This document shows, one piece after another, positions 40,371 to 50,435 of a stretch of 64,000 bases of DNA. The notes under the pieces are model-generated. The model saw only the letters and a program-made list of their open reading frames with translations, was not told the DNA's origin and ran no database searches. The translations under genes were made by a program, and so were the position numbers. The first letter of the stretch is position 1. The number at the start of each line of letters is the position of its first letter. Where the stretch lies: the NCBI GenBank assembly GCA_000381565.1, contig KB906724.1:1924801-1988800 (forward strand), in the 5' to 3' direction. Source of the DNA: Oxalobacteraceae bacterium AB_14. Its GTDB lineage: Bacteria; Pseudomonadota; Gammaproteobacteria; Burkholderiales; Burkholderiaceae_D.

Positions 40371-41183
40371 ATGAATCTTCAGTTATTGCAAAACCGTTTA
40401 GGCTATACGTTCCAGGATGCTGGCCTGTTGCAGCAAGCCTTGACGCACCGTAGCCACAGCAGTTTGCATAATGAACGACTGGAGTTCCTGGGCGATTCGA
40501 TCCTGAACTGCGTGGTGGCGTCCATCCTGTACGAGCGTTTCGTGACGATCGACGAGGGCGACCTGTCGCGCCTGCGCGCCAACCTGGTCAAGCAGCAGTC
40601 GCTGTACGAGATCGCGCAAAAGCTCGAGCTGTCGCAGTTCCTGCGGCTGGGGGAAGGGGAGTTGAAGTCGGGCGGCTTCCGCCGTCCTTCGATCCTGGCC
40701 GACACGCTGGAAGCGCTGCTGGGCGCGATCTTCCTGGACGCCGGCTTCAACCCCGCGCGCGACGTGATCCGGGCCTTCTACATCCCCATCCTGGAATCGG
40801 TGGACCCGCAAACCCTCGGCAAGGACGCCAAGACCCTGCTGCAGGAATTCCTCCAAAGTAAGAAGATTTCACTTCCGCTGTACAATGTGGTGGCCACCCA
40901 TGGCGCCGCGCACAGCCAGGAATTCGAAATCGAATGCCTGGTGCCCAAGCTGGGCATCCAGGTCTACGGACGCGGCGGAAGCCGCCGCGCCGGCGAACAG
41001 GCCGCCGCCAAGCTGGCGCTGGAGGTGGCCGAGCAAGCGTTGGTGAAGACCCCGGCCGCCGGCCGCAAGTCCAAACCGCGCGCTGCCCAGCTCAAGCTGG
41101 CCGGCATCGCCACCGTGCAGACGACCGAGGCCCCGGTCGACCATGAGCCGTCGCCACCGCCTGCCAAAGCAGCAAACAAGTAA
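40371..41183 (+). CDS. rnc: Ribonuclease III
   Basis: A 270-residue RNase III that cuts double-stranded RNA, including rRNA precursors. Signature [12 protein letters not shown] with the catalytic Glu and Asp, a second acidic site in [15 protein letters not shown], then a double-stranded RNA-binding domain (about 157-225) and an Ala/Pro/Lys-rich tail longer than in E. coli (226 residues). Precedes era by 11 bases. Confidence 0.97.
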   Translation: MNLQLLQNRLGYTFQDAGLLQQALTHRSHSSLHNERLEFLGDSILNCVVASILYERFVTIDEGDLSRLRANLVKQQSLYEIAQKLELSQFLRLGEGELKSGGFRRPSILADTLEALLGAIFLDAGFNPARDVIRAFYIPILESVDPQTLGKDAKTLLQEFLQSKKISLPLYNVVATHGAAHSQEFEIECLVPKLGIQVYGRGGSRRAGEQAAAKLALEVAEQALVKTPAAGRKSKPRAAQLKLAGIATVQTTEAPVDHEPSPPPAKAANK

Positions 41184-41194
41184 AGAGAACTGAA

Positions 41195-42097
41195 ATGAAT
41201 ACCGAAACGACCTCCGCCAACTTCCGTTGTGGCTATATCGCCATCGTGGGCCGCCCGAACGTGGGCAAATCGACCCTGATGAATACGCTCATTGGCGCCA
41301 AGGTCAGCATCACCTCGCGCAAGGCGCAAACCACGCGCCACCGCATCACCGGCATCCAGACCCACGACGACGCGCAGTTCATCTACGTCGACACGCCGGG
41401 CTTCCAGACCCGCCACTCGAACGCGCTCAACAAGACGCTCAACAAGACCGTCACCAACACCCTGATCTCGTCCGACCTGATCCTGTACGTGATCGAGGCC
41501 GGCACCTTCGGCCCGGCCGACCAGCAAGTGATGGACCTGCTGCCGGCCGAAGTGCCGGTGATCCTGGTGATCAACAAGTCCGACCGCGTCAAGGACAAGG
41601 CGGTGCTGCTGCCATTCGCCCAGCAGGTCGCGGCCAAGTTCAACTTCGCCGCCATCGTGCCGGTGTCGGCCAAGCTGCGCTTCCAGCTGGACGGCCTGGA
41701 AAAGGAGATCAAGCGCTTCCTGCCGGAGAACCAGCCCATCTTCGGACCGGACGACATCACCGACCGCAGCGAGAAATTCCTGGCGTCGGAAATCGTCCGC
41801 GAAAAACTGTTCCGCTTCGTCGGCGACGAGCTGCCTTACACCAGCACCGTGCTGATCGAGCAGTTCGAGCAGGAGGGCGACCTGCGCCGCGTGTTCGCCG
41901 CCATCCTGGTCGAGCGCGACACGCACAAGTCCATGATCATCGGTAACAAGGGCGCGCGCCTGAAGGAAGTGTCCACGCAAGCGCGTTTGGACATGGAAAA
42001 ACTGTTCGGCGGTCCGGTGTACCTGGAAATCTGGGTCAAGGTCAAATCCGGCTGGGCCGACAACGAAGCGGGTCTGCGCGCCTACGGCTACGAGTAA
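41195..42097 (+). CDS. era: GTPase Era
   Basis: A 300-residue GTPase that binds 16S rRNA and helps 30S assembly. G1 [10 protein letters not shown]3 DTPGF, G4 NKSD, then a C-terminal KH domain with [18 protein letters not shown]. Normal length. Operon rnc-era-recO. Confidence 0.98.
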   Translation: MNTETTSANFRCGYIAIVGRPNVGKSTLMNTLIGAKVSITSRKAQTTRHRITGIQTHDDAQFIYVDTPGFQTRHSNALNKTLNKTVTNTLISSDLILYVIEAGTFGPADQQVMDLLPAEVPVILVINKSDRVKDKAVLLPFAQQVAAKFNFAAIVPVSAKLRFQLDGLEKEIKRFLPENQPIFGPDDITDRSEKFLASEIVREKLFRFVGDELPYTSTVLIEQFEQEGDLRRVFAAILVERDTHKSMIIGNKGARLKEVSTQARLDMEKLFGGPVYLEIWVKVKSGWADNEAGLRAYGYE

Positions 42098-42118
42098 TAG
42101 CAGAAAAAGCGAGGGACG

Positions 42119-42961
42119 ATGTCCACCACCACGCTCGACGCCGACGCTGAATCGGCAACGCAGCAAGCGGTCGTTCCCGCGCAGGCGGGAACCCCATCAC
42201 CCCCCGCCGCTCCAAAACGTCCTCGCGCACCGTCGCGCGAGCGCACCTTCGGCACCAAGGTTGCAGGCCAGCCGGCCTTCGTCCTGCACAGCTATCCCTA
42301 CAAGGAAACCAGCCTCATCATCGACCTGTTCACGCGCGACTTCGGCCGCGTGGCCCTGATCGCCAAGGGCGCCAAGCGGCCGCACTCGCAGCTGCGCGGC
42401 GTGCTGCAAACCTTCCAGCCGCTGTCGTCCAGCTGGGTCGGCAAATCCGAGCTGCGCACGCTGACCGAGGCCGAATGGGTGGGCGGCATGCTGCCGCTGG
42501 AAAAGACCGCGCTGCTGTGTGGTTTCTACCTGAACGAGCTGCTGGTCAAGCTGCTGGCGCGCGACGACGCCCACCCGCGCCTGTTCGACCACTATGTCGC
42601 CACCCTGAACCAGCTGGCGCACCACGAACCCGCGCCCATCGTCTTGAGAAAATTCGAACGGGCCCTACTTAAAGAGACAGGCGTCGCCGCCGAGCTGACC
42701 CGCTGCACCGACACCCGCCGCGCCGTGCAGGCCGACGTGGTCTACGTGGTGGACCCGGAACGCGGCCCGCGCCCCGAGCGCGCCGCCGACCCGTGGCCGC
42801 GCGTGGCCGGCAAGACCCTGCTCGACATGGAACGCGAAGACTATCAGGACGCCGCCACCCAGGCGCAGAGCAAGCAGTTGATGCGCTTCCTGCTGGCCCA
42901 CCACCTGGGCGGCGCGCCGCTGAACACGCGCCAGATCCTGATTGACTTGATGCAGTTATAA
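42119..42961 (+). CDS. recO: DNA repair protein RecO, with repeat-derived N-terminal extension
   Basis: A 280-residue RecO, mediator of RecA loading in the RecFOR pathway. The conserved OB-fold begins at [21 protein letters not shown] (about residue 53); C-terminal helical domain follows, without zinc cysteines. The first 50 residues are a low-complexity extension; residues 18-26 (VVPAQAGTP) are the translation of a REP repeat (42173-42192). No ATG lies between 42119 and the conserved part, so the extension is probably translated. Confidence 0.93.
   Translation: MSTTTLDADAESATQQAVVPAQAGTPSPPAAPKRPRAPSRERTFGTKVAGQPAFVLHSYPYKETSLIIDLFTRDFGRVALIAKGAKRPHSQLRGVLQTFQPLSSSWVGKSELRTLTEAEWVGGMLPLEKTALLCGFYLNELLVKLLARDDAHPRLFDHYVATLNQLAHHEPAPIVLRKFERALLKETGVAAELTRCTDTRRAVQADVVYVVDPERGPRPERAADPWPRVAGKTLLDMEREDYQDAATQAQSKQLMRFLLAHHLGGAPLNTRQILIDLMQL
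42173..42192. repeat. REP-like repeat inside recO
   Basis: GTTCCCGC (42173-42180), loop GCAG, GCGGGAAC (42185-42192): a perfect 8-bp stem. Same unit as at 44145-44164, where both outer pairs differ by complementary changes. Lies in frame within the RecO N-terminal extension. Confidence 0.8.
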
Positions 42962-42982
42962 CTAGATAAACGGTATACACCA

Positions 42983-43744
42983 ATGAGCTTCCTGCAACCT
43001 TCCGGCACCATCATCGACCTCGGCGTCAACATCGACCACGTCGCCACCCTGCGCAACGCGCGCGGCACCACGTACCCGGACCCGATCCGCGCCGCGCTGC
43101 TGGCCGAGCAGGCCGGCGCCGACTGCATCACCTTGCACCTGCGCGAAGACCGCCGCCACATCAAGGACGCCGACGTGATCGCGCTGGCGCCCCAGCTGCT
43201 GACCCGCATGAACCTGGAAGCGGCCGTCACCCAGGAGATGATCGACTTCGCTTGCCGCATCAAGCCGGCCGACGTCTGCCTGGTGCCCGAGAAGCGCACC
43301 GAGGTCACCACCGAAGGCGGCCTCGATGTCGTCACCCATTTCAAGGCCGTGCAGGCCGCCGTCAGGCAGCTGCAGGCCGAAGGCATCCGGGTCAGCCTGT
43401 TCATCGACGCCGACGAAGCGCAGATGAGCGCCACCGCCGAAATCGGCGCACCGGTGATCGAGCTGCACACCGGCCGCTATGCCGACACCGAAGGCGCCGA
43501 GCAGGCCGCCGAACTGGCGCGCATCCACCGCGGCGTGCTGTATGGCGTGTCGAAGGGCCTGAAGGTCAACGCCGGCCACGGCCTGCACTACACCAATGTG
43601 CAAGCCATCGCCGCGATACCGGAAATCGCCGAACTCAATATCGGCCACGCCATCGTCGCCCATTCGGTGTTCGTCGGCTGGGAAAACGCCGTGCGCGAGA
43701 TGAAGGCCATCATGGTCTCGACCCGCCTGGGACGGGCCAAGTGA
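42983..43744 (+). CDS. pdxJ: Pyridoxine 5'-phosphate synthase
   Basis: A 253-residue TIM-barrel enzyme joining 1-deoxyxylulose 5-phosphate and 3-amino-2-oxopropyl phosphate to pyridoxine phosphate (vitamin B6). Begins with [31 protein letters not shown] and ELHTGRYA are family blocks. The stop overlaps the acpS start in GTGA. Confidence 0.97.
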   Translation: MSFLQPSGTIIDLGVNIDHVATLRNARGTTYPDPIRAALLAEQAGADCITLHLREDRRHIKDADVIALAPQLLTRMNLEAAVTQEMIDFACRIKPADVCLVPEKRTEVTTEGGLDVVTHFKAVQAAVRQLQAEGIRVSLFIDADEAQMSATAEIGAPVIELHTGRYADTEGAEQAAELARIHRGVLYGVSKGLKVNAGHGLHYTNVQAIAAIPEIAELNIGHAIVAHSVFVGWENAVREMKAIMVSTRLGRAK

Positions 43745-44136
43745 TCTACGGCATAGGTACCGACATCTGCCAGATCCCGCGCATCGAGGCGGCGCTGGCG
43801 CGCAACGGCGACCGTTTCGCCGCCAAGATCCTCGGCCCGCAGGAGATGGAAAAGTACCTGGCGCGCAAGGCCAAGAACGCGGCGCGCGGCATCCGCTTCG
43901 TCGCCACCCGCTTCGCCGCCAAGGAAGCCTTCTCCAAGGCCATCGGCCTGGGCATGCGCATGCCGATGACCTGGCCGGCCGCGCAGATGCTCAACGCGCC
44001 CAGCGGCAAGCCGATGATCGTTTGCAGCGGGGTGCTGCAGGAATTCATGGAAAAGCATAAGCTGTCGGCGCAGGTGACGGTCAGCGACGAGGAAGAATAC
44101 GCCGTCGCCTTCGTCATCGTCGAACAAGAGAACTAA
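43741..44136 (+). CDS. acpS: Holo-ACP synthase
   Basis: A 131-residue phosphopantetheinyl transferase that activates AcpP. Starts with GTG (43741) overlapping the pdxJ stop; the sequence [15 protein letters not shown] with the Mg-binding Asp is at the very N-terminus, and [13 protein letters not shown] is the second signature. The pdxJ-acpS coupling is conserved in proteobacteria. Confidence 0.95.
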   Translation: MIYGIGTDICQIPRIEAALARNGDRFAAKILGPQEMEKYLARKAKNAARGIRFVATRFAAKEAFSKAIGLGMRMPMTWPAAQMLNAPSGKPMIVCSGVLQEFMEKHKLSAQVTVSDEEEYAVAFVIVEQEN

Positions 44137-44140
44137 GCTC

Positions 44141-44233
44141 CGTCATTCCCGCGCAGGCGGGAATCCATAGAACGCAAGCTCAGCATGGTTTCCCGCTTTC
44201 GCGGGAAGTCATTGCCCCAACGGGGGCAATGAC
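44141..44233. repeat. REP-like cluster with three hairpins between acpS and uvrC
   Basis: ATTCCCGC/GCGGGAAT (44145-44164), TTCCCGC/GCGGGAA (44190-44207) and the perfect 11-bp stem GTCATTGCCCC/GGGGCAATGAC (44208-44233). The last ends about ten bases before the uvrC ribosome site. Confidence 0.8.
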
Positions 44234-44255
44234 GGCGGGGCGCAAGAGGTGAGAA

Positions 44256-46118
44256 TTGACTGACGAAGTAAACGCCGCGCCCGATCCGCGCGAACAGGTG
44301 CTGGCCACCGTCGCCAAGCTGCCCAACCTGCCGGGCGTGTACCGCTATTTCGACGCCGACGACAAGGTGCTCTACGTCGGCAAGGCGCGCGACCTGAAGA
44401 AGCGCGTCTCCAGCTACTTCCAGAAAAACCTCAGCAGCCCGCGCATCGCCATGATGGTCGAGCGCATCGCGCGGCTCGAGACCACCGTCACCCACAGCGA
44501 AGCCGAAGCGCTGATCCTTGAGAATAACCTGATCAAGGCCCTCAGCCCGCGCTTCAACATCCTGTTCCGCGACGATAAGTCCTATCCCTACCTGAAGATC
44601 ACCGGCGGCGACGCGCCGCGCATGGTCTACTACCGCGGCGCGGTGGACAGGAAGAACCAGTATTTCGGCCCGTTCCCCAGCTCGTGGGCGGTCAAGGAAT
44701 CGATGCAGATCCTGCAGAAGGTATTCCTGATCCGCACCTGCGAGGACAGCGTGTATGCCAACCGCACCCGCCCATGCCTGCTGCACCAGATCGGCCGCTG
44801 CAGCGGGCCGTGCGTGGACCTGATCAGCAAGGACGACTACAAGGCCGACGTCGAAAACGCCGCGCGCTTCCTGCGCGGCCGCCAGAGCGAAGTGATGGCC
44901 GACCTGGAAAAGAAGATGCACGCCTATGCCGGCGAGCTCAAATTCGAGCTTGCCGCCGGGGTGCGCAACCAGATCCAGTCGCTGTCGCGCGTGCTGCACC
45001 AGCAAAGCATGGAAACCACCGGCGACGCCGACGTCGACATCATCGCCGTGCTGGTGCAGGGCGGGCGCGCCTGCGTCAACCTGGCGATGGTGCGCGGCGG
45101 CCGCCACCTGGGCGACCGCGCCTACTTCCCCAACCACATCGGCGACGCCGCCGCGATCGCGGAAGAGCCGATCGAGCTTGAGGTCCTGGCCGCCTTCCTG
45201 GTCCAGCACTACAGCGAGAAGTTCATCCCCGGCACGCTGATCCTGAACATCGAATTCGACCACCCGGCGCTGATGCAGGCCTTGCAGGAGCAGTGCGGCC
45301 ACCGCATCCACCTGATCTTCCAGCCGCAGGACCAGCGCCGCAAATGGCTGGAGCTGGCGCAGAAGGGCGCCGAAATCTCGCTGGCGCGGCTGCTGTCGGA
45401 GCAGGGCTCGCAGCAGTCGCGCACGCGCGCGCTGGTCGAGGCGCTGCGGCTGGAGCCGGAAGACATCGACGCGCTGCGCGTGGAATGCTTCGACATTTCG
45501 CACACGCAGGGCGAGGCCACGCAGGCCTCGTGCGTGGTGTTCCATCACCACCAGATGCAGAACGGCGAATACCGCCGCTACAACATCAACGACATCACCC
45601 CCGGCGACGATTACGCGGCGATGCGCCAGGTGCTGATGCGCCGCTATGAAAAGGTCGCCAACGGCGACGGCGTGATGCCGGACGTGGTGCTGATCGACGG
45701 CGGCAAGGGCCAGATCGAAATGGCGCGCCAGGTGTTCGCCGAGCTGGGGCTGGACATCAGCCTGATCGTCGGCGTGGCCAAGGGGGAGGGGCGGCGCGTC
45801 GGCCTGGAGACGCTGATGTTCGTCGACGGCCGGGCCGCGCAGGAGCTGGGCAAGGAGTCGGCGGCGCTGATGCTGGTGGCGCAGATCCGCGACGAGGCGC
45901 ACCGCTTCGCCATCACCGGCATGCGCGCCAAGCGCGCCAAGACGCGCCAGACCTCGCGCCTGGAGGAGATCGAGGGCATAGGCGCCAAGCGCCGCCAGCG
46001 CCTGCTGGCGCGCTTTGGCGGCCTGCGCGGCGTGGTCGACGCCAGCATCGAGGACCTGAAGCAGGTCGAAGGCATCTCCAGCGCCCTCGCCGAGGAAATC
46101 TACCGCCAGCTCCATTGA
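44256..46118 (+). CDS. uvrC: Excinuclease ABC subunit C
   Basis: A 620-residue UvrC that makes both incisions in nucleotide excision repair. N-terminal GIY-YIG domain ([23 protein letters not shown]), UVR motif around residues 205-240, the RNase H-like C-terminal nuclease domain ([11 protein letters not shown]) and tandem helix-hairpin-helix at the end ([16 protein letters not shown]). The start is TTG at 44256, supported by AAGAGGTGAG just upstream; no ATG precedes the conserved region. Confidence 0.96.
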   Translation: MTDEVNAAPDPREQVLATVAKLPNLPGVYRYFDADDKVLYVGKARDLKKRVSSYFQKNLSSPRIAMMVERIARLETTVTHSEAEALILENNLIKALSPRFNILFRDDKSYPYLKITGGDAPRMVYYRGAVDRKNQYFGPFPSSWAVKESMQILQKVFLIRTCEDSVYANRTRPCLLHQIGRCSGPCVDLISKDDYKADVENAARFLRGRQSEVMADLEKKMHAYAGELKFELAAGVRNQIQSLSRVLHQQSMETTGDADVDIIAVLVQGGRACVNLAMVRGGRHLGDRAYFPNHIGDAAAIAEEPIELEVLAAFLVQHYSEKFIPGTLILNIEFDHPALMQALQEQCGHRIHLIFQPQDQRRKWLELAQKGAEISLARLLSEQGSQQSRTRALVEALRLEPEDIDALRVECFDISHTQGEATQASCVVFHHHQMQNGEYRRYNINDITPGDDYAAMRQVLMRRYEKVANGDGVMPDVVLIDGGKGQIEMARQVFAELGLDISLIVGVAKGEGRRVGLETLMFVDGRAAQELGKESAALMLVAQIRDEAHRFAITGMRAKRAKTRQTSRLEEIEGIGAKRRQRLLARFGGLRGVVDASIEDLKQVEGISSALAEEIYRQLH

Positions 46119-46214
46119 GGCGTGCACAACAACAGTGCGCTGGTTTAATGTGCGGCGGCAAGGTAGACTAGCGGCGCATTGACAATTTTCACGGCCGCAC
46201 TAATTTCCGAGCTT

Positions 46215-46799
46215 ATGCCCTTCAATATACCGATACTGTTGACCTGGTTGCGCGTTGCGCTGATTCCGCTGGTGGTAGGCGTCTACTATCTGCCCACCAC
46301 CGTGCTGGCCGTGGCGGATCAGAACCTGGCGGCCACGCTGGTGTTCATCGTTGCCGCCGTCACCGACTGGTTCGACGGTTTCCTGGCGCGCCGCTGGAAC
46401 CAGACCTCGGCCTTCGGCGCCTTCCTCGACCCGGTCGCCGACAAGCTGATGGTGGCGGGCGCCTTGCTGGTGCTGGTGCAGCTGGACCGCGCCAACGCCG
46501 TGCTGTCGTTCGTCATCATCGGCCGCGAGATCGCCATCTCGGCGCTGCGCGAATGGATGGCGCAGATCGGCGCCTCCAAATCGGTGGCGGTCAGCTCGCT
46601 GGGCAAGATCAAGACCACCGCGCAGATGACAGCCATTCCGCTGCTGCTGTTCCATGACGTGCTGTGGGGCGCCGTCGACACCCAGTTCTGGGGCTCGCGC
46701 CTGCTGGAAGTGGCGGCCGTGCTGACGGTGTGGTCGATGTTCTACTACCTGCGCCTGGCCTGGCCCCTGATCAAGGAAAAAGCGGGCGCGCTGGGCTAG
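46215..46799 (+). CDS. pgsA: Phosphatidylglycerophosphate synthase
   Basis: A 194-residue inner-membrane CDP-alcohol phosphatidyltransferase making phosphatidylglycerol phosphate. The signature runs DWFDGFLARR and then GAFLDPVADK, with all the aspartates present. The ATG at 46215 (MPFNIPILLTWLR) matches the family start; an upstream TTG would add 12 residues. Follows uvrC, a conserved uvrC-pgsA order. Confidence 0.95.
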   Translation: MPFNIPILLTWLRVALIPLVVGVYYLPTTVLAVADQNLAATLVFIVAAVTDWFDGFLARRWNQTSAFGAFLDPVADKLMVAGALLVLVQLDRANAVLSFVIIGREIAISALREWMAQIGASKSVAVSSLGKIKTTAQMTAIPLLLFHDVLWGAVDTQFWGSRLLEVAAVLTVWSMFYYLRLAWPLIKEKAGALG

Positions 46800-46813
46800 T
46801 AACAAAATGCTAT

Positions 46814-46841
46814 GATCTGGTGAAGCTCACCCCACCAGATC
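46814..46841. promoter_or_regulatory. Perfect 9-bp inverted repeat before the esterase-like gene
   Basis: GATCTGGTG (46814-46822) and CACCAGATC (46833-46841), ten bases apart, end directly before the AGGAG ribosome site of the next gene. It could be an operator or an RNA hairpin limiting translation. No T run follows, so a terminator is unlikely. Confidence 0.4.
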
Positions 46842-46854
46842 AGGAGCACCCGCC

Positions 46855-48574
46855 ATGGCGTTCTGGAGATCCCTGGCCGCCGGCGCGGCAACCGCAGTCT
46901 GCCTGGCGGCGCAGGCGCAGCAACAACCCTTCGTTTGCCGCACGCAGGAAGCAGGCCTGGGCCAGCCCAGCGTCGACAACCACGACGGCGTCGGCCACCC
47001 GGTGCTCGATGTGGCCAGCGGCGCCATCGTCGGCTACAGCCGCAATTGCGGCATCGCGACGCGGGTCCGGTACTTCTACCTTGCCGGCAGCCGCTTCAAT
47101 CCTTTCGATCCCGCCACCGGCTATACCGCAGCGCCACCCGACCTGACGACGATACAGTGCAACGGCGCGGCCGTGCCGTTCGTGGTGCGGGTTGAAGTTG
47201 GCACCATCAACCGTTTCGTCTACACCATCGCCATGCTGGCGCCGGCGGCCTGGAACCGCAAGCTGGTGTACTGGCTGGGCGGCGGTGTCGGCATCGGCCA
47301 TCATCAAGGCCGGCCGCTGTGGTTCAAGCCGGGAGGCTTGAGCGGCAACGAGCGCCAGTTGATGGTGCCCATGCTGGCGCAGGGCTACGCCATCGCCAGC
47401 TCGTCCGGCAACGAGGCCGGCGTCCACTACAACATGCGCCTAGCCGGGCAGACCGCCATGCTGACCAAGGCGCGCTTTGTCGAAGCGTATGGCGCGCCGC
47501 TGTTCACCATCGGCCTGGGTGGTTCGGGCGGGGCGGTGCAGCAGTACCTGTTCGCGCAAAACCACCCCGGCCTGCTCGATGGCGGCTTTGCGCTGCAGTC
47601 GTATCCGGACATGATCACGCAGACCATTCCGATCTCGGATTGCCCGTTGCTGAGCCAGTATTTCAAGGACGAGGTGGCGCTCGATCCGGCGTCGCCATGG
47701 GCCAGGTGGGCCCATCAGGTCGCCATCGAAGGCCTGAACGCCAGCGACAGCGCGCCATGCCTGGACCGGCGGCGCCGGATCGACCGAGTGCATCAACGGC
47801 TGGAAGATGGCGATCGTCACGGTGCTGAACCCGCGCTACAAGGATGACCGCTACGACCTGGCCGCGACCTACTACCGCCATCCCACCGGCGCGTTCGAGC
47901 GCAGCGCCACCTGCCGCGATCCGCAGGGCGTACCGGCGCCGCGCCGCAGCGGCAGCGTGGAGGCGATGCGCAAGGCCTACAGCTCGGGCCAGGTGTTCAC
48001 CGGCTGGCGCCTCGGCATCCCGATGATCGATCTGCGGCCCTATCTGGAGCCGGAGCTGAACATGCACAACGCGCGCCAGGCCTTCTCGGTGCGGGCCCGC
48101 CTGCTGGACGCCGGCCGCGCCGAGGCCGCGCGCCAGGTGATCTGGTTCACCCGCTCCGAGGCCGACATGCAGCGCCGGGTGTTGGAAGCCTTGTCGGTCA
48201 TGGACCGCCTCCTGAGCGGCGGCCCGGCGCCGGCCGAATTCACCGACCGCTGCGTCGATGCCGGTGGCGCCGTCAACGCCGCCGGGCCATCCGCCGGGGA
48301 TGGCATCCTGGACGCCGGGCCGCCGGGCGCCTGCACCAGGCCCTTCCCGCTGTTTTCCAGCCCGCGCATGGTGGCGGGGGAGTCGATCAAGGGCGACGTT
48401 TTCAAGTGCGCGCTGAAGCCGGTCACGCAGGCGCTGCGGGACGGCAGCTATCCCGCCGGCGAGGCCTGGACCGCGCCGCAACAGGCCTGGCTGCGGCGGA
48501 TATTCCCGCACGGCGTCTGCGACTACAGCCAGCCGGACCAGGGCCGGCCGCCGGCCTTGGAGCGGAATCGATAA
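46855..48574 (+). pseudogene. Frameshifted secreted esterase-like gene (DUF6351 / tannase-type alpha/beta hydrolase)
   Basis: Two reading frames together encode one protein of about 570 residues. The first (46855 to about 47766) has a signal peptide (MAFWRSLAAGAATAVCLAAQ), the blocks LVYWLGGGVGIGHHQG and GYAIASSSGNEAG, and the nucleophile elbow GLGGSGGAVQQY. The second (to 48574) continues in the +1 frame: the sequence after CLD reads GGAGSTECINGWKMAIVTV only if one C near 47767 is ignored. It resembles large secreted DUF6351/tannase-like hydrolases. Either a single-base insertion inactivated it or there is a sequencing error. Confidence 0.7.
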
Positions 48575-48645
48575 GATTGGCATCAAGGCCATTGACAGCT
48601 GCCATGGATCATCTATAATGCTGGCCTGTTGTTGATGACAGCGAC

Positions 48646-48721
48646 GCGGGAGTAGCTCAGTTGGTAGAGCGCAACCTTGCCAAGGTTGAGGTCGAGAGTT
48701 CGAGACTCTTCTCCCGCTCCA
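48646..48721 (+). tRNA. tRNA-Gly (GCC), copy 1
   Basis: 76 bases including encoded CCA. Acceptor GCGGGAG/CTCCCGC, anticodon stem CAACC/GGTTG with loop TTGCCAA (anticodon GCC at 48679-48681), discriminator T. The four Gly copies here read identical. Confidence 0.97.
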
Positions 48722-48787
48722 AGTTATCAAGAACTAAGTAGCACTGGCAATAATGACGGCTAGCTGCTATGATGTTGGACTCCAAAT

Positions 48788-48863
48788 GCGGGAGTAGCTC
48801 AGTTGGTAGAGCGCAACCTTGCCAAGGTTGAGGTCGAGAGTTCGAGACTCTTCTCCCGCTCCA
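48788..48863 (+). tRNA. tRNA-Gly (GCC), copy 2
   Basis: Sequence identical to copy 1, 76 bases with CCA. Separated from it by 66 bases. Confidence 0.97.
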
Positions 48864-48908
48864 GTTTCTTCGAGGCTGGTTGGCGCGGTAAAAATCAGTA
48901 ACTCCGAT

Positions 48909-48984
48909 GCGGGAGTAGCTCAGTTGGTAGAGCGCAACCTTGCCAAGGTTGAGGTCGAGAGTTCGAGACTCTTCTCCCGCTCCA
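48909..48984 (+). tRNA. tRNA-Gly (GCC), copy 3
   Basis: Sequence identical to copy 1, 76 bases with CCA. Confidence 0.97.
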
Positions 48985-49040
48985 GAATTCCGGATCGCAG
49001 CGTGTAACCCCGCTGTGCATCTTAGTAAAAAGTTTCCTCT

Positions 49041-49114
49041 GGCGAGGTAGCAAAGCGGTTATGCAGCGGCCTGCAAAGCCGTCTAGGTCGGTTCGACTCC
49101 GATCCTCGCCTCCA
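49041..49114 (+). tRNA. tRNA-Cys (GCA)
   Basis: 74 bases with CCA. Acceptor GGCGAGG/CCTCGCC, anticodon loop CTGCAAA with anticodon GCA at 49073-49075, T arm GTTCGAC. Lies between Gly copies 3 and 4. Confidence 0.96.
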
Positions 49115-49131
49115 GACAATTTGAACTCCAA

Positions 49132-49207
49132 GCGGGAGTAGCTCAGTTGGTAGAGCGCAACCTTGCCAAGGTTGAGGTCGAGAGTTCGAGACTCTTCTCC
49201 CGCTCCA
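49132..49207 (+). tRNA. tRNA-Gly (GCC), copy 4
   Basis: Sequence identical to copy 1, followed within ten bases by an intrinsic terminator, so it ends the tRNA transcript. Confidence 0.97.
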
Positions 49208-49215
49208 GTACGTAG

Positions 49216-49243
49216 AAGGGCAGCCGATGTGGCTGCCCTTTTT
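49216..49243 (+). terminator. Intrinsic terminator of the tRNA cluster
   Basis: AGGGCAGCC (49217-49225), loop GATGT, GGCTGCCCT (49231-49239), then TTTT. Confidence 0.9.
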
Positions 49244-49303
49244 GCTTTGGAACTTACAATTGTGGGTTTCGTTCCGCTGACATTGCGGCAAGGCCGGCAA
49301 ATC

Positions 49304-49414
49304 TTACCATTCAACATTGGGGCAATAGCCTGACAGCTTGTTTTGGTCTGCGACCCACTGAACCAGATCATCGCGATAGGATAGCAGTGTGGCGGCGCCA
49401 CATTTAGTGCACAA
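49304..49414 (-). CDS. Candidate 36-residue cysteine-containing microprotein
   Basis: A TTG-started frame giving MCTKCGAATLLSYRDDLVQW and then VADQNKLSGYCPNVEW. The C-x2-C pair plus a later Cys, the protein-like composition and an AGGGA ribosome site nine bases upstream make it look like a real small zinc-ribbon-type protein. It is divergent from the PAS-GGDEF gene in a 237-bp intergenic region. Nothing else supports it; no family is recognised. Confidence 0.3.
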   Translation of the reverse strand: MCTKCGAATLLSYRDDLVQWVADQNKLSGYCPNVEW

Positions 49415-49444
49415 TGACGCCGTCCCTGCTCATTCCCGTGATTC

Positions 49445-50401
49445 ATGACCTCTCCCCATCCCGACCCCGAAGCCGTCGCCGACACCGATCCCCTGGTTTA
49501 TCGCACCCTGCTTGAATCGACCCGCGCCATCCCGTGGCGGATCGATTGGGCGACGATGTGCTTCACCTACATCGGACCGCAGATCGAAACGCTGCTCGGC
49601 TGGAAGCAGTCCAGCTGGTTGTCCGCGAACGACTGGGCCGAGCGTATCCACGAGGACGACCGCCAGAAGACGGTTGATTTCTGCATCGCCCAGTCGCAAA
49701 AGGGCGTGGACCATGAAGCCGACTACCGCGCGCTGACGCGTGATGGCGAGCATGTCTGGATCCGCGACGTGGTGCATGTGGTGCGGCGCGACGACGGCAG
49801 CGTCGATGCGCTGGTGGGCTTCATGTTCGACATCACCGAGCGCAAGCAGGCCGAAGACAAGATCCTGCAACTGCAGCGCGAGCTGGAAGAACTGTCCTAC
49901 CGCGACAGCCTGACCGGCGTGGCCAACCGCCGCATGTTCGATACCCTGTATCCGGTCGAATGGGCCAAGGCGCACGCCACCGGCGAGCCGCTGTCGTTGA
50001 TCGTGATCGACATCGATTACTTCAAGCAGTACAACGACCACTACGGCCATGTGCAGGGCGATGAGTGCCTGCGCCGCGTGGCCCAGGCACTGGACAGCTG
50101 CGCCTCCCGCTCGCGCGACCTGTGCGCGCGCTTCGGCGGCGAGGAATTCATCCTGCTGTTGCCGGCCACCGACGCAGGCGCGGCCCGCAACGTGGCCGAG
50201 CGCTGCCGCAAGCTGCTGGAGCACAAGGACATTCCGCACGCCCGCTCGGGCGTCGGCCGCATGATCACCGTCAGCATCGGCGTCGGCACCATCGTGCCGG
50301 GCGCCCACGACGACCGCAACGTCTTCCTGGACCGGGTCGACCGTCGCCTCTACCAGGCCAAGTCCGCCGGGCGCGACCGCATCTGCGACACCGAGGCTTG
50401 A
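49445..50401 (+). CDS. PAS-GGDEF diguanylate cyclase
   Basis: A 318-residue cytoplasmic protein. A PAS domain with PAC motif (about 20-135, ending FMFDITERKQAE), a short coiled linker and a GGDEF domain (150-315) with active-site GGEEF, preceded by RSRD five residues upstream (inhibitory I-site). Expected to synthesise c-di-GMP in response to a PAS signal. Followed by the FKBP gene after 34 bases. Confidence 0.93.
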   Translation: MTSPHPDPEAVADTDPLVYRTLLESTRAIPWRIDWATMCFTYIGPQIETLLGWKQSSWLSANDWAERIHEDDRQKTVDFCIAQSQKGVDHEADYRALTRDGEHVWIRDVVHVVRRDDGSVDALVGFMFDITERKQAEDKILQLQRELEELSYRDSLTGVANRRMFDTLYPVEWAKAHATGEPLSLIVIDIDYFKQYNDHYGHVQGDECLRRVAQALDSCASRSRDLCARFGGEEFILLLPATDAGAARNVAERCRKLLEHKDIPHARSGVGRMITVSIGVGTIVPGAHDDRNVFLDRVDRRLYQAKSAGRDRICDTEA

Positions 50402-50435
50402 ACCGCTTTTTTTACAATCCACACGAAAGTACAAG

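Noticed and set aside
48895..49485. A 196-codon reading frame on the minus strand
   Set aside because: It runs through three tRNA genes and the terminator and has no protein-like character there.
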